29,298 nucleotides of DNA from Nemertoderma westbladi (GCA_032718475.1 JAUCBJ010003324.1:1-29298); one strand, 5' to 3'. Positions 9,300 to 19,381 are shown, counted from the first letter of the stretch. Notes: generated from the sequence alone by a model not told the origin. Numbers and translations are program-made.

Positions 9300-9780
9300 T
9301 ATTGTTGAATTGGGGACCAGTCTATCATGACAACCTTTATGTGGCAAGTATTGTAGAACCATGGTTTGTTTCAAATGTGCTATTGAAATGTGCTATTGTG
9401 ACAAATACCACAATATCAATGGCACAATGGTCAAAATTGAAAATTGGGGACCAGTTTCATTGAAATCAGTAACATAGTAAACCTTCATGTGGCAATGTTC
9501 ATGTGCCACAAGCTCTTGTTTCAATGGTGCCATTTATGTGCTAAATACTGTAGCATAATGCGAAAATTGGCACAATAAACAAAATTTAGAGTTGGGGACA
9601 AGTTTCATTGAAATCAACATCATAGTAAACCTTTGTGTAGTAATTTTTGTGGCACCACAAGTCTTGTTTCAATTGTGCCATTTGTGTGCCAAAGGGCACT
9701 GCACTAAAATGGGACAATAATCAAAATTGATAATGGGGGACCAGTTTCATTGAAATCAGCGTAGTCAAATTCACTTGTAC
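9300..9780. repeat. Diverged tandem repeat, period about 130-150 bp
   Basis: The phrase TTGGGGACCAGTTTCATTGAA or close variants recurs at about 9309, 9442, 9592 and 9733. Each is followed by AGTAAACCTT-TGTGGCA and CTTGTTTCAATTGTGCCA-like text. The copies are well diverged, so the array is old. No coding. Confidence 0.65.
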
Positions 9781-10318
9781 AGGTATACAAAATTTTGAAG
9801 CTTTGCATGCGATATTTTTGATCTTATTGAATTTTGGCTATATTCCTATAGTTCTGGCCCATACTACGCTATCAAGCAGTCCCCAATCTGCGTTCACAGA
9901 GGGTCGTTGATATAGGTGGTATTTATAGTACAATAACGATCTGCGTTTGCCATGTGTTGTCGTCTCCAGCTGCCATTTTTCGCGCCATTTCAAAGCTCTA
10001 TTCCACATGACGTAATAAGTTATGTTGAAGTAAACCGTGATAAGCACGATGAACTGGAACTCTGACAATTAACCCCCTAGAGGCAGACAGGAGCTGTAAA
10101 AGTCTGTCTGTGTGTAGAATTTCTAAACTTGTGATAGACTACATGTGTACCAAGTTTGGATCCATTTCATCCATGATTGACTGACTTTAGCATTCAAACA
10201 TTCCTGCCAGCCGCAAACAAACAATGACTAATCGTTTCATCGAGCAGAACTCCAGTGATAAAAGTTTGAAGAGGCGCTGATTTGGGCCTACCTGCTGCTT
10301 ATGTGAAGATTAATATAA
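9781..10318. other. Non-coding or unrecognised stretch
   Basis: A minus-strand open frame of 76 codons (9838-10068) reads through moderately complex sequence, but I recognise no domain. It may be part of a dispersed repeat. Nothing else is supported. Confidence 0.35.
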
Positions 10319-10609
10319 TCATATACTCCCAACACTCATATTTCCCTTCTCAATTTACCTCCAAAATCAGACTACATTGGTCTCGGGAGCATAATTAAAA
10401 AAGCAGCCCAAACCTACTCCCTGCCATCACTTTCAGTCCTACTCAACTCTCGCTACTGCTCAAAGCAGCTGAGGGGACGCATCTGTCCTGGAAGCTTGAC
10501 AGCAGCCGACAAGTCGGCAGTATCGTTTATTTCGAACAGTTACCTAACCCTAACTGGCTCGTTTACTGCAAAACACCGTCGTATCCTAGACTACTTCCAC
10601 ATAGTCTGA
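10319..10609 (+). other. ATG-less open reading frame of 96 codons, unknown
   Basis: A plus-strand frame runs from just after a TAA to TGA at 10607-10609 with no ATG. It encodes mixed-composition sequence including SIIKKAAQTYSLPSLSVLL and KQLRGRICPGSLTAADKSA. Base composition is more balanced than in the AT-rich flanks. It could be an internal exon, a remnant of a transposon ORF or chance. I see no clear splice acceptor and recognise no family. Confidence 0.2.
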
Positions 10610-11675
10610 AGTTTAGCGTGCAGATAATTAGTTATAGAGAAACTATCCTAAACTATGGTGACGTCATAATATAATTCTATGCTGAAAATACAAAATACTT
10701 TTGGTGCCTTTGCTTAGCTGTACGTTGTGCAATTTTACTCATCGGATTAGCCGATTTTTACCTGGATATAACATACTAACGTACTGCCAACATTGTGTTA
10801 TTGTGCATTTTAAAAATATCAAATTTATTTTATTAAATCAATGATATATTATATAATACCTAATTTACTCGTTACCTTATATATATCCAACATGTGCGAA
10901 GGATACCGAACGCGATACCGAATCGATACCGAACGCATTTCCCCTTTTAGTTTTCTATCGCCTTGCTATGGATTCTGTTTTAAAGTCAGTGCAAGATATT
11001 CCAATAGAAATTCGACAAATCCGAAAAGGAAAGTTTTAATTTACCCCGAATTGTATATTTAGCTATTACGAACAAAACAAATTCTACATTAAATTAAATT
11101 AAACACACAAAGTATTAATTCCCATAGTTGATGATTGTAACGAGATGTGGCAAATGTTTTGAAAAATAATGGGTAAAGGGGGAAAATGGTCACAAAGGCA
11201 ACTTGAAAAAAACGCGTTTTACTGTATTTTTTAACTTTTATAATGGGAAATGAACAGGTTTCCCCTCTTGAGCCCTTGTTTTCTCTTCATGACCACTTTC
11301 CCCCTTACTTGAAACAATAGCAATTGTTAAATAACAATTTAATGTCAAAAAAAGAAAATAAATATAATTTACATAATAATCCAATGTGATCAGGTTCTTA
11401 GTGTAACGACTAAGTCATTTATGGGGGAAGGGGGAATGCTCACAAAGTAAGCAATAATACGGGTTTTAGTACGAGTTAATACGAGTTATGATCATCGCCA
11501 TGAAACCCAAATAACATATACTTTGTGTTTTGATAGAAAACTAAAGAAAAAATTGCCAATCATTAAAAATATAGACCATGATATAACGCAACTAAAAGAC
11601 CAAAGTACTTAGGGCAATCACTACGCAATTTATGAATTCAAAGCAAATATTGCGAGTTTTATAAGACTGGCTTTA
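10610..11675. other. Non-coding stretch downstream of the IRF gene
   Basis: AT-rich and without a convincing gene. It contains a small inverted-repeat element (11173-11308, listed separately). A related third copy of its end motif lies near 11420-11445. The frame at 10841-11062 is unremarkable. Confidence 0.45.
11173..11308. mobile_element. 136-bp inverted-repeat mini-element
   Basis: The left end GTAAAGGGGGAAAATGGTCA pairs with the right end TGACCACTTTCCCCCTTAC (11290-11308). That is about 19 bp with few mismatches. A direct relative of the left end recurs at about 11420-11445. This is consistent with a tiny MITE or a fragment; no target duplication is clear. Confidence 0.4.
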
Positions 11676-11677
11676 TT
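11670..11677 (-). terminator. AATAAA polyadenylation hexamer overlapping the IRF stop codon
   Basis: On the minus strand the end of the IRF frame reads GTTTAATAAAGCC. The stop codon TAA is embedded in the canonical hexamer AATAAA. I see no other good AATAAA on this strand close downstream, so the mRNA may have an extremely short 3' UTR. Confidence 0.4.
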
Positions 11678-14435
11678 AAACTGCCTGAGTATCCTTCCAA
11701 TATCTCGAATTCAGTCTGACCGCTGAACGAATATCTGATTGGGTTATTGGAGTCTGAACCTGAGTACTGGCCTCCCTCATCTCATTACAAATACCAGTTT
11801 CTGTATCCAAACAGCTATTGGATATTTCTGCATCGAAAGCACCATCTAATAATTCACTATCTAACGCTCTATCAGTTATCTCCCTCACTGGTCCCAGAAT
11901 TTCAGCACAATTTGGAGGTTCTTGAACTTCATGGGATGTATTCCCAGCATTATTAGCGTTAGAACTCGAGAACTTAGGGACAATAGAAGCTGCCCATTTA
12001 TTAGAAGGCGATGTATATTTACTACTGGCGCGTTTCGGACTGTTCTGCATTTGCGAAATCGGGAGTTTAATCAAATAAGAAGGTTTGTTTGGACTTTTTA
12101 TCGGTTTAATTTTAGGAGCCTGAGGAGACATTTTGCGATGGGCGTTAGGAAACCCCGGTATTTGCTCCTGTATCCATTTAATAATGGGTGTATCTTCCTG
12201 TATCTGTTTCAGTATATTTTGTCTGGGAGGCGCCATCAAATCGTCGACCCCCAGTGGTTCCGTCTCCCTACCCTCATCCTCTGCGCGCAGCCCACCCACC
12301 ATGGCAGACTCCATCTGCTGCAGACTGGCGGCCAGACGCTGAGACACGGGATTGGGCCAATCCTGTTTCCGTTTCCGCTGGCCGCCTATCATTGGCGGAG
12401 AGCTGAAGTCCCCTTTCCCAGGGGAATCAGCCATGCCTCTTTGCCAGAGTGAGTTCTGGCATCTATTTATTGCATCATTGAGAAAGGTGCCCGATGCTTC
12501 TCCCATGGTTCCGGGCGATTCTCCCATGGTTCTCGGCGTTTCTCCCATGATTCCGGGCGCTTCTCCCCTGGTTCCGGACGTTTCGTCCACGGTCCCGGGC
12601 GCTTCTCCCCTGGTTCCGGGCGTTTCGCCCAAGGTCCCGGGCGATTCAGGCGTCAGCCGTGTGGAGGAGTTACCCTTGGGACGGAATGCAACTATCCTGA
12701 AATTTCCGCGGCCCAATTGGCGACCGGGGATTAGTCGGTTGCTAAGCAACCGTGTAGTGACTCCCGCAGGAGCTTCGGTAGATGACGTCACGCCCGACAC
12801 ATCGGACTGTATCGTTACGAAGTCGCCCTGGGGTAGCGGCGGCCCGGTGTCGCATGCGAGATAATTCGATGGATTAAATTCCCGCATTAATTGATTCCCT
12901 TCTGAGCCGATAGGAGGCGGTTCGGGGTAATTATCCCCCTCCATTCGGGGGGAATGACACTCCCCCATATATGGGTAAGGGGGGCAATTACCCCCCTCAT
13001 ACAGGGGGCCCTGCCTACAAGGGACTCTGTGCATCGGCCCCCTTGTACGAACAGCCCCCCGGCCCCTGATAGAAGCGAAACGCTGGTAAACATTACGGGA
13101 GGGGGGCGAGATCAGGGGGGAATCGTGGGACGCGGGGCTGCTGAAGGGGGGTTCATCGGATTGGGGGGTCCGCGGGTTGATTTCCCCCTCCTCTATGACG
13201 CACTCGGTGAGGCTCCCGATGGACTGGAGTCCGGCGCCGAGACGCATAGAGGGGGAAGGGATCCCCCCTACCGATGGTGCGTGGGGGCCGTAGATAGGGG
13301 AGCCATCGGGGGTTGAGGGCGCATCGCCTACACTCCCCCCATCTGGTCCCACAGATAAACTCATACACTGTCTGTCCCACCCTCTGCCTGCCTTCCCTAC
13401 CTTCACCATCCCCTGCTCGCCCTTCCCACCCCTCCACCCTCCCCTCTTCCCGCCTCCACCCCCTCCCTTAGCCCCCGGTATGTACCGAACCGATATCTTC
13501 CTATCCAACTTGGTCTGCCTCCGATGTTGAGGGTAGACCTCCACCATCTGGTAGATCTTATGGGCGTTCCTCCCCTTCTTAATGCCGTCGCTCGCGAGAC
13601 AAATCATATCGGGAAGCGAGTTCAACGCGCACCGGAAGTTCGCCTTCCAACTGCCCGGGTTCTCCGCGTCCTTCCCGGGGATATACTTCCCGGTGTGCAA
13701 CGCCCACTCCCGGTAAAGTTTCCCGTCACCCAGACGCCATTGGGTACCCGAGCGGTGTTTCCAAGGCAGCGTAAATATCCGTTTGTCCCGATCGATCCAG
13801 TATAAATCCTCTATTTCGCCGGAATCAATCCACATCTCGAGCCACGGTCGCAGTCGCAGTCGACGCGAGTACGAGACTTCGTCATCTCCGCTCGCCTCGC
13901 CACTAACACTCCCCCCTTCGGGTACAACGCATCCCTCTGTATCCTCCGGACATCGTCGTTCGGTGTAACGATGGTCTGACTGGTAATATTCCCGAGGAGT
14001 CATCTCCTCGATTCGTGGGTCCACCGCATCCCCGCGTACCGATAACTCGTGGCAACCCGCCATCGGTAAATTCACTCCTTCGAAATTAGTTTCACTTTCC
14101 ATTCCTATCATGTTAACCGCGGTAGGCGGAGCTGTTGTGTTGATATCGTCAAAGTCGGAGGTGTCAAAGACGTTGACGTTCAGCTGAAACGGATCAAAAT
14201 CTTCTTGGAAGGGGGCCAAATGAGATGCGGATGAGAACATATTGGTAGGCCTACCCGGCGGACCAAAACCCACATTCGCTGACGACGGAATTTGAGAGTG
14301 ATCCACAGATCCATAATCATCTAAAGGTTCAGTTTTTATTTCGCGAGTGTGGCGAACAATTCTGCAATTAACAACCGGTCCGTAAGGACCAACGTTGACG
14401 TGCGATTCTGGAGCAATGTTGTCGGTGTAATCCAT
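11676..14435 (-). CDS. Interferon regulatory factor (IRF) family transcription factor, single uninterrupted ORF
   Basis: A 919-aa protein with one unmistakable IRF DNA-binding domain at about residues 190-302. It starts RLRPWLEMWIDSGEI and includes FTLPWKH, REWALHTGKY and the recognition-helix region WKANFRCALNSLPD. The tryptophan ladder is W198, W213, W225, W233 and W244, with family spacing apart from one residue. R268, C269, N272 and S273 align with the GAAA-contacting positions. IRFs act in the nucleus on ISRE/GAAA elements in immune and developmental programs. The domain is preceded by about 190 residues, whereas vertebrate IRFs start with it. That extension has a SUMOylation-type motif IKTE (33-36). 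Downstream are Gly- and Pro-rich disordered regions, an 8-aa repeat (about 595-650) and no recognisable IRF-association domain. Start: the ATG has A at -3 and G at +4, with an in-frame TAG 9 nt upstream. There are no introns over 2.76 kb, unlike vertebrate IRFs, so a retrogene or intron loss is possible. GC content is well above the flanks. Assignment to an IRF1/2-like subgroup is only a guess. Confidence 0.93.
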   Translation of the reverse strand: MDYTDNIAPESHVNVGPYGPVVNCRIVRHTREIKTEPLDDYGSVDHSQIPSSANVGFGPPGRPTNMFSSASHLAPFQEDFDPFQLNVNVFDTSDFDDINTTAPPTAVNMIGMESETNFEGVNLPMAGCHELSVRGDAVDPRIEEMTPREYYQSDHRYTERRCPEDTEGCVVPEGGSVSGEASGDDEVSYSRRLRLRPWLEMWIDSGEIEDLYWIDRDKRIFTLPWKHRSGTQWRLGDGKLYREWALHTGKYIPGKDAENPGSWKANFRCALNSLPDMICLASDGIKKGRNAHKIYQMVEVYPQHRRQTKLDRKISVRYIPGAKGGGGGGKRGGWRGGKGEQGMVKVGKAGRGWDRQCMSLSVGPDGGSVGDAPSTPDGSPIYGPHAPSVGGIPSPSMRLGAGLQSIGSLTECVIEEGEINPRTPQSDEPPFSSPASHDSPLISPPSRNVYQRFASIRGRGAVRTRGPMHRVPCRQGPLYEGGNCPPYPYMGECHSPRMEGDNYPEPPPIGSEGNQLMREFNPSNYLACDTGPPLPQGDFVTIQSDVSGVTSSTEAPAGVTTRLLSNRLIPGRQLGRGNFRIVAFRPKGNSSTRLTPESPGTLGETPGTRGEAPGTVDETSGTRGEAPGIMGETPRTMGESPGTMGEASGTFLNDAINRCQNSLWQRGMADSPGKGDFSSPPMIGGQRKRKQDWPNPVSQRLAASLQQMESAMVGGLRAEDEGRETEPLGVDDLMAPPRQNILKQIQEDTPIIKWIQEQIPGFPNAHRKMSPQAPKIKPIKSPNKPSYLIKLPISQMQNSPKRASSKYTSPSNKWAASIVPKFSSSNANNAGNTSHEVQEPPNCAEILGPVREITDRALDSELLDGAFDAEISNSCLDTETGICNEMREASTQVQTPITQSDIRSAVRLNSRYWKDTQAV
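12490..12650 (-). repeat. In-frame 24-bp repeat inside the IRF gene (8-aa GETPGTMG-like unit)
   Basis: Within the IRF coding sequence about seven units of 24 bp encode variants of PGTMGE(S/T/A). The repeat stays in frame and falls in a disordered, hydrophilic part of the protein. It is probably variable in copy number between alleles. Confidence 0.8.
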
Positions 14436-15056
14436 ATTAATCTATCCACATTGCTATCGTCATAGGATATCGCCTGCGTTCTGGCGTTAGATCGTTAGGC
14501 CTAGGACATTTAGAATTACAATGTTTTTATCAATTACGAATATTAATTACTGAATTAACATATCGATAATCATGACAGCATGACCGAAATCGCTACCGTG
14601 ACCGTACCGCCCGCGTTGCCGTACGCTACATAAATGCAACATACCGATACTGGTACCGGTACTGCAGTACTGTGCTAGAAGTGGAAGTTATTGAGTAACT
14701 TCAGAACTATCAGTTTACCGTACCTACCGGTTTTGTATTCCTGATAATAAAATTAGGCCTAGCCTACCTACCTCAGTACCTGTATTGTATTACTTTTGTG
14801 GTAGATTAAAACATAGCACAGACAACTACTAAGTACAGTGTTGTAGTTAGCTAATAACGTAACGAAACGATGTAATTGTGGGGCGAGCCACGAAATTAGC
14901 AAAGCCTTAGCATAGGGATAGGGGTACCATTAACGATTTTTTTTGCTGTCGTCGGCGTAGTTATCGCGCTGCAGTTATTCTTTAAGCTTTATGGTTGGTT
15001 GATAACACTACCTAAGATGTATGCATTCGAAAGTGACATATTGTATTGACATTAGC
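14436..15056. promoter_or_regulatory. Upstream region of the IRF gene (presumed 5' UTR/promoter)
   Basis: This 620-bp stretch lies upstream of the minus-strand IRF start and has no ORF. It is rich in GTACCG/ACCGGT and ACTGTAC-type motifs, with a 7-bp hairpin GAAGTTA-TTGAG-TAACTTC at about 14684-14702. TAGGCCTA octamers lie at 14496 and 14754. I cannot point to a TATA box or a convincing ISRE, so the promoter role is inferred from position. Confidence 0.35.
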
Positions 15057-15079
15057 ACAGTGGCGTCGCGTAGGTGTGG

Positions 15080-15103
15080 CGTGGGGGGGGGGGGGGGGGG
15101 GGT
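15080..15103. repeat. Poly-G tract (about 21 nt), preceded by a hAT-like end sequence
   Basis: An uninterrupted G run follows CACAGTGGCGTCGCGTAG (about 15056-15073). CAGTGGCGTAG-like starts followed by G-runs are common at termini of hAT-type non-autonomous elements. I do not find a matching opposite end, so only a solo end is suggested. Confidence 0.4.
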
Positions 15104-15870
15104 GATTGAAAAATAGACGTAAATGAAGACAAGGTGATTAATTAATTACAAGATTATTTAAAATCACTTTATATTTATATTTATTTTTTATTAGCCAAAA
15201 ATAATTGTTAATATAAGAAGTATTCAACGGATAGTGCAAAGCGCATAGGTCTACTAACAAGAGGTAAACAACCTACAGCCATAGTATGATATCTTTGCTT
15301 ATGATTTGGTATAAACCGTAATGGGCGTCCAAAATATGATAACGGGGAAGTTTTATAAAAACACGGATCACTCGAATTTTGGTAATTGCTGGATGCAACA
15401 GTGCTAAATAAGTATATGCAAAGTAGGAATCCTAATCTATAGTAGTAGGACCTAACTCTCTCAATAGCTAATGTAGCTCACCAGTAAATAAAGTAGTAGG
15501 CCTATATTATAAACAATGACGGACATTGCAGTGAACTATATATCACTCAGGTGGGATTCTCATAACTCTGTAAAGTAAAGTCTACATTAGAAACAATAAA
15601 ACTTCTTGAGAACTAGGCTAGCTCGGATGATATCAATTGTACTGTATGCTCTAAGTGTAAGATTATATACCCTACAGCTGTTGTACTGTACACAATATCT
15701 GCAATTAGTTACATAAAGGGATATGTATGTCATCAATATTCCTAATGATATGATTAATTAAGAGTTGAGAACGTCGATAAGATGACGTACTGTAGGCCTA
15801 ATATAACAAAATTGCGTACATTATTGTATCAAGGTAGATTATTCAGTGTTAAAAACCATTTATATAATGT
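15104..15870. other. Non-coding stretch, no gene seen
   Basis: AT-rich sequence without a convincing ORF or RNA gene. Two TAGGCCTA octamers lie at 15497 and 15793. Confidence 0.45.
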
Positions 15871-17406
15871 GTTCGTGAGTTCGGGATTGAGCCAAGGCGT
15901 GAGTTCGGAACCGAGCCAAGGCGAGAGTTCGGGATCGAGCCAAGGTGTGAGTTCGGGATCGAGCTAAAGCTTGATTTCGAAACCGATCCATGGTGTGAGT
16001 TAGGGATCGAGCCAAGACGTGAGTTCGGGACCAAGCCAAGGCGAGAGTTCGGGATCGAGTCAAGGTGTGAATTCGGAACCGAGCCAAGGCGTGAGTTCGG
16101 GATCGAGCAAAGGCGTGAATTCGGGACCGAGCCAAGGCGAGAGTTCGGGATTGAGCCAAGGCGTGAGTTCGGAACCGAGCCAAGGCGTGAGTTCGGGATC
16201 GAGCCAAGGCGTGAGTTCGGGACCGAGTCAAGGCGAGAGTTAAGGATTGAGCCAAGGTGTGAGTTCGGGGTCGAGCCAAAGCTTGAATACGAAACCGAGC
16301 CAAAGTGTGAGTTCGGGATCAAGCCCAGGTGTAAAGTCGGGATCGAGCCAAGGCTTGAGTTCGAAACCGAGCCAAGGTGGGAGTTCTGGATCGAGCCAAG
16401 GTGTGAGTAAGGGACCCACCCAAGGCTTGAGTTCGGGACTGAGCCAAGGCGTGAGTTCGAAACCGAACCAAAGTGTGAGTTCGGGACAGAGCCAAGGTGT
16501 GAGTTCGGGATCGAGCCAAGGCTTGAGTTCGAAACCGAGCCAAGGTATGAGTTCGGGATCGAGCCAAAGGTGTGAGTTCGGGACCGATCCAAGGCTTGAG
16601 TTCGAAACCGAGCCAAAGTGTGAGTTCGGGACCGAGGCGAGGCGTAAGTTCGGGACCGAGCCGAAGCGTGAGTTCGAAACCGATCCATGGTGTGAGTTCG
16701 GGGTCGAGCCAAGGCGTAAGTTCGAAACAGATCCAAGGTGTGAGTTCGGGACCAAGCCAAGGCTTGAGTTCGGGACCGAGCCAAGGCTTGAGTTCGAAAC
16801 AGAGCCCTTGAGTTCGGGACCGAGCCAAGGTGTGAGTTCGGGATCGAACCAAGGCGTGAGTTCGAAACCGAGCCAAGGTGTGAGAACGGGACCCATCCAA
16901 GGTAGGAGTTCGGGACCGAGCCAAGGCGTAAGTTCGAAACCGGGCCAAAGTGTGAGTTCGGAACCGAGCCAAGTCTTGAGTTCGGGACCGATCCAAGGTG
17001 TGAGTTCGGGATCGAGCCAATGCGTGAGTTCGAAATCGAGCCAAGGCGTGGGTTCGAAATCGAGCCAAGGTGTGAGTTCGGGATCGAGTCAAGGCATGAG
17101 TTCAAAACCGAGCTAAGGTGTGAGTTCGAAATCGAGCCAAGGCGTGGGTTCGAAATCGAGCCAAGGTGTGAGTTCGGGATCGAGTCAAGGCATGAGTTCA
17201 AAACCGAGCTAAGGTGTGAGTTCGGGATCGAGCCAAGAAGGCGTGAGTTCGAAACCGATCCAAGGTGTGAGTCGGGGCCGAGCCAAGGCTTGAGTTCGAA
17301 ACCGAGCCAAGGTGTGAGTTCGGGACCGAGCCAAGGCTTGAGTTTGGAATCGAGCCAAGGCGTAAGTTCGGAATCGAGCAAAGGCTTGAGGTCGAAACCG
17401 AGCCAA
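15871..17406. repeat. 24-bp minisatellite, about 64 units
   Basis: The unit is close to GAGTTCGGGATCGAGCCAAG plus GCGT, varying mainly at GGGATC/GGGACC/GAAACC and GGCGT/GGTGT/GGCTT. Because 24 is divisible by three and the unit lacks stops, several long open frames arise on both strands. Examples are a 510-codon minus frame with LGSVPNSH-type units and plus frames with SQGVSSGS units. A few units carry indels (about 15965, 16566, 16803, 17233, 17270) that shift frame, which argues against selection for one protein. Within the array, 17104-17212 is a near-exact copy of the preceding block, a recent duplication. Confidence 0.9.
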
Positions 17407-18224
17407 TGAATACCCCGACGACCGTCGCACAGATATAAACCATATACTGTATATACCGCAGACCGGCCTCACTGCGTTCGTTCGCGTTCGGGAGGCAGGC
17501 TCGGGGTTAACGCAGAAAAGTGCTACACTGAAGGTCTGAACTGAACACTGAACTTTCACACAGTGAAGTAAATACCGTAGTTTTAACTTTAGAGGGACAT
17601 GAGTTTCCCCTTTGAATTACATACATTTCAGTACAGTACTTCAGCTTGAACTTGATACATACCGTCAAATTGTAGAGTTTTAATAAGAAAAATTGACCTA
17701 CTGTTAGTAACTATAGTAATGATTCAGCCCCGCCCGCCTCACCACATAAATATAATAATATGTTACAATATACTGTACACGTAGGCCTAAAATAAATAAA
17801 AAGTAAATAAAATTACATCAAAAGCGAACGCAGCCAACGAAAATTTTGCTAGCGCCCGGTTATAAACCACCTCCCTCCCGGAATCAGGCCTACATTGAAA
17901 TGGCACATGTTTTCCACCAATACCGTTATTACACGACACTGGCAAAAAATCACTAAAACTGTAAAAATATTAGGGTAAAGAATAATAATTCTTATAATAA
18001 TAATAGGAATATAATAATTCCTGAAAGTTGAATCTATTTGTTAAGCGATAGTCGTAATACCAAAGAACGTCAGAAAAGGCTGTTTGGGATGACAATTAAA
18101 TTAAATTACTGTAGAGATGCGCGAACTGCGCGATTGTTTGACGGCTACTGTACAAGTGAATTAATTATATTTTACTCAGCAAACTATTAAAGAGGTGCAC
18201 TGCAGGAACTTGTTACAGTATAAC
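17407..18224. other. Non-coding stretch, no gene seen
   Basis: It contains a GC-richer patch at about 17408-17520 and otherwise AT-rich sequence with TACTGTAC-like motifs. Open frames running out of the minisatellite end here without recognisable domains. Confidence 0.45.
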
Positions 18225-18476
18225 TACCATAACATCATAATATGACCTAACAACAAACAACCAACAATCCTCTCTCTCTGTTGATCAATAAAGTTCAACC
18301 TACATAGGTCATGGAAAGAGTTACTGCAGTTCTTACACTGCCACTCATTAGTTTCATTCGAGGAAAACATCATGTGTAACAGATACGTGGCATAAACTGA
18401 ATATAGCAGGCGGCAAACAACATACTGTACATTGTTTCTCGAAGATTAGTCACTAAACTCCACTCCAAGGTTTATG
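18225..18476 (+). repeat. Direct repeat A (252 bp)
   Basis: Matches 19845-20087 at high identity with small indels. Shared blocks include CAATCCTCTCTCTCTGTT, AAAGAGTTACTGCAGTTCTT and GTGTAACAGATACGTGGCAT. The two copies bracket 1.4 kb that holds possible exons. LTR-type TG...CA ends are not evident, so a segmental duplication is as likely as a terminal repeat. Confidence 0.8.
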
Positions 18477-18715
18477 TATAGTGAACGGTTATGCATTATT
18501 GCATTTTGTGATATACTGTATATTAAATAATGCAAGATACTGTACTATGAAATTATTATAAATTTATAAAAACCATCTACAAATCTCATCATCTCTTACT
18601 GTACTTTGATGCAAATTCATTCACAAACACATTAAAACAAAAACCAAATATAGATAGATGTATTGCTTCTGATTTTACTGTCCTTAAATTCTTCGATACC
18701 CGCCTTTTCCCCTGT

Positions 18716-18960
18716 TCAGAGTTGACCAACTGAGCACAGAAATATCGCAAAGAGGAGGTGGTAAAGGAGCTCCCCAATCCCGAATGCCACGCACGCCTCA
18801 ATGTTTGTCCACGGCTTTGGGCCAACAGGCTCCTTAACGCTCGGATCTTGCTCCAAAGGAGTCGGATTTGGTGTTTGGGTCAAGGATCTCACCGCTTCTT
18901 CCCACCGTAGCCAAAACGGAGTTGCATGTTCCTTTGCAATAATCATTTACAAGAATCTTG
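18716..18960 (-). other. Possible exon or pseudo-exon, unknown product
   Basis: This minus-strand segment is more GC-rich than its surroundings and open in two frames. One frame reads ATPFWLRWEEAVRSLTQ...PKPWTNIEACVAFGIG; the other, continuing in phase from the candidate exon upstream, reads GTCNSVLATVGRSGEILDP and stops near 18840. I recognise neither. It lies just downstream of the two candidate exons at 18982-19381. Confidence 0.2.
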
Positions 18961-18981
18961 CGATTAAATAACCGCCCGTAC

Positions 18982-19128
18982 CTATGATGTCCCCTAGCAG
19001 AGAGCTTACACAACCGTGGGGAATTTCTCCGAGCACCGCTTCGACACCGCGGGAGTTTATCTCGCCCAGTTCACACATCCCAATCCGTCGTAGGATGCTC
19101 CTCCGGATATCAGGACTCTTCGTAACAT
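18982..19128 (-). other. Candidate internal exon (147 nt, phase 1-1), unknown gene
   Basis: On the minus strand an open segment lies between a plausible acceptor (ATATACTGTAG|ATG) and donor (ATAG|GTACGG). It encodes VTKSPDIRRSILRRIGMCE...LGEIPHGCVSSLLGDII and is exactly 147 nt with the same phase at both ends. It joins in phase to the open segment at 19170-19381, but the implied intron is only 41 nt. That is very short, so this may instead be a decayed gene with an indel. I do not recognise the family. Confidence 0.3.
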
Positions 19129-19169
19129 CTACAGTATATCGAGCTAAAGGATACTTGTAAGTACAACAC

Positions 19170-19381
19170 CTTGTGTTAAAGCTCCTTTACTGATGGCATC
19201 AACCATTTTTCCTTCTGCATTTCCTTCTCTGAGCTGAGAGCAAGGTACCGTGTACTGGACAGTATGGCAATTCGGTTTCTGTTCAGACAATCCGAAAGCC
19301 TGGCAACTGGGAGAATGAAAACCCAGAACCGGGATTGCTGGCTGGGGACTTTCGGGACGAAACCGGCACTCATGAAAGGCT
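19170..19381 (-). other. Candidate exon (212 nt), unknown gene
   Basis: It is bounded on the minus strand by ATGTAG|AG and CAAG|GTGTTG. In the frame compatible with the next segment it encodes a Cys-containing sequence with ...KPNCHTVQYTVPCSQL and NAEGKMVDAISKGALTQ. A second frame is also open (starting MSAGFVPKVPSQQSRFW). No domain recognised. Confidence 0.28.

Noticed and set aside
11747-13968. Plus-strand ORFs and other-frame minus ORFs over the IRF gene
   Set aside because: Shadows of a GC-rich coding sequence; no recognisable domains.
15849-17559. Long ORFs (up to 510 codons) across the 24-bp array on both strands
   Set aside because: Unit length is a multiple of three with no stop in several frames. 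Open frames occur on both strands and are broken by indels, so nothing favours one protein.
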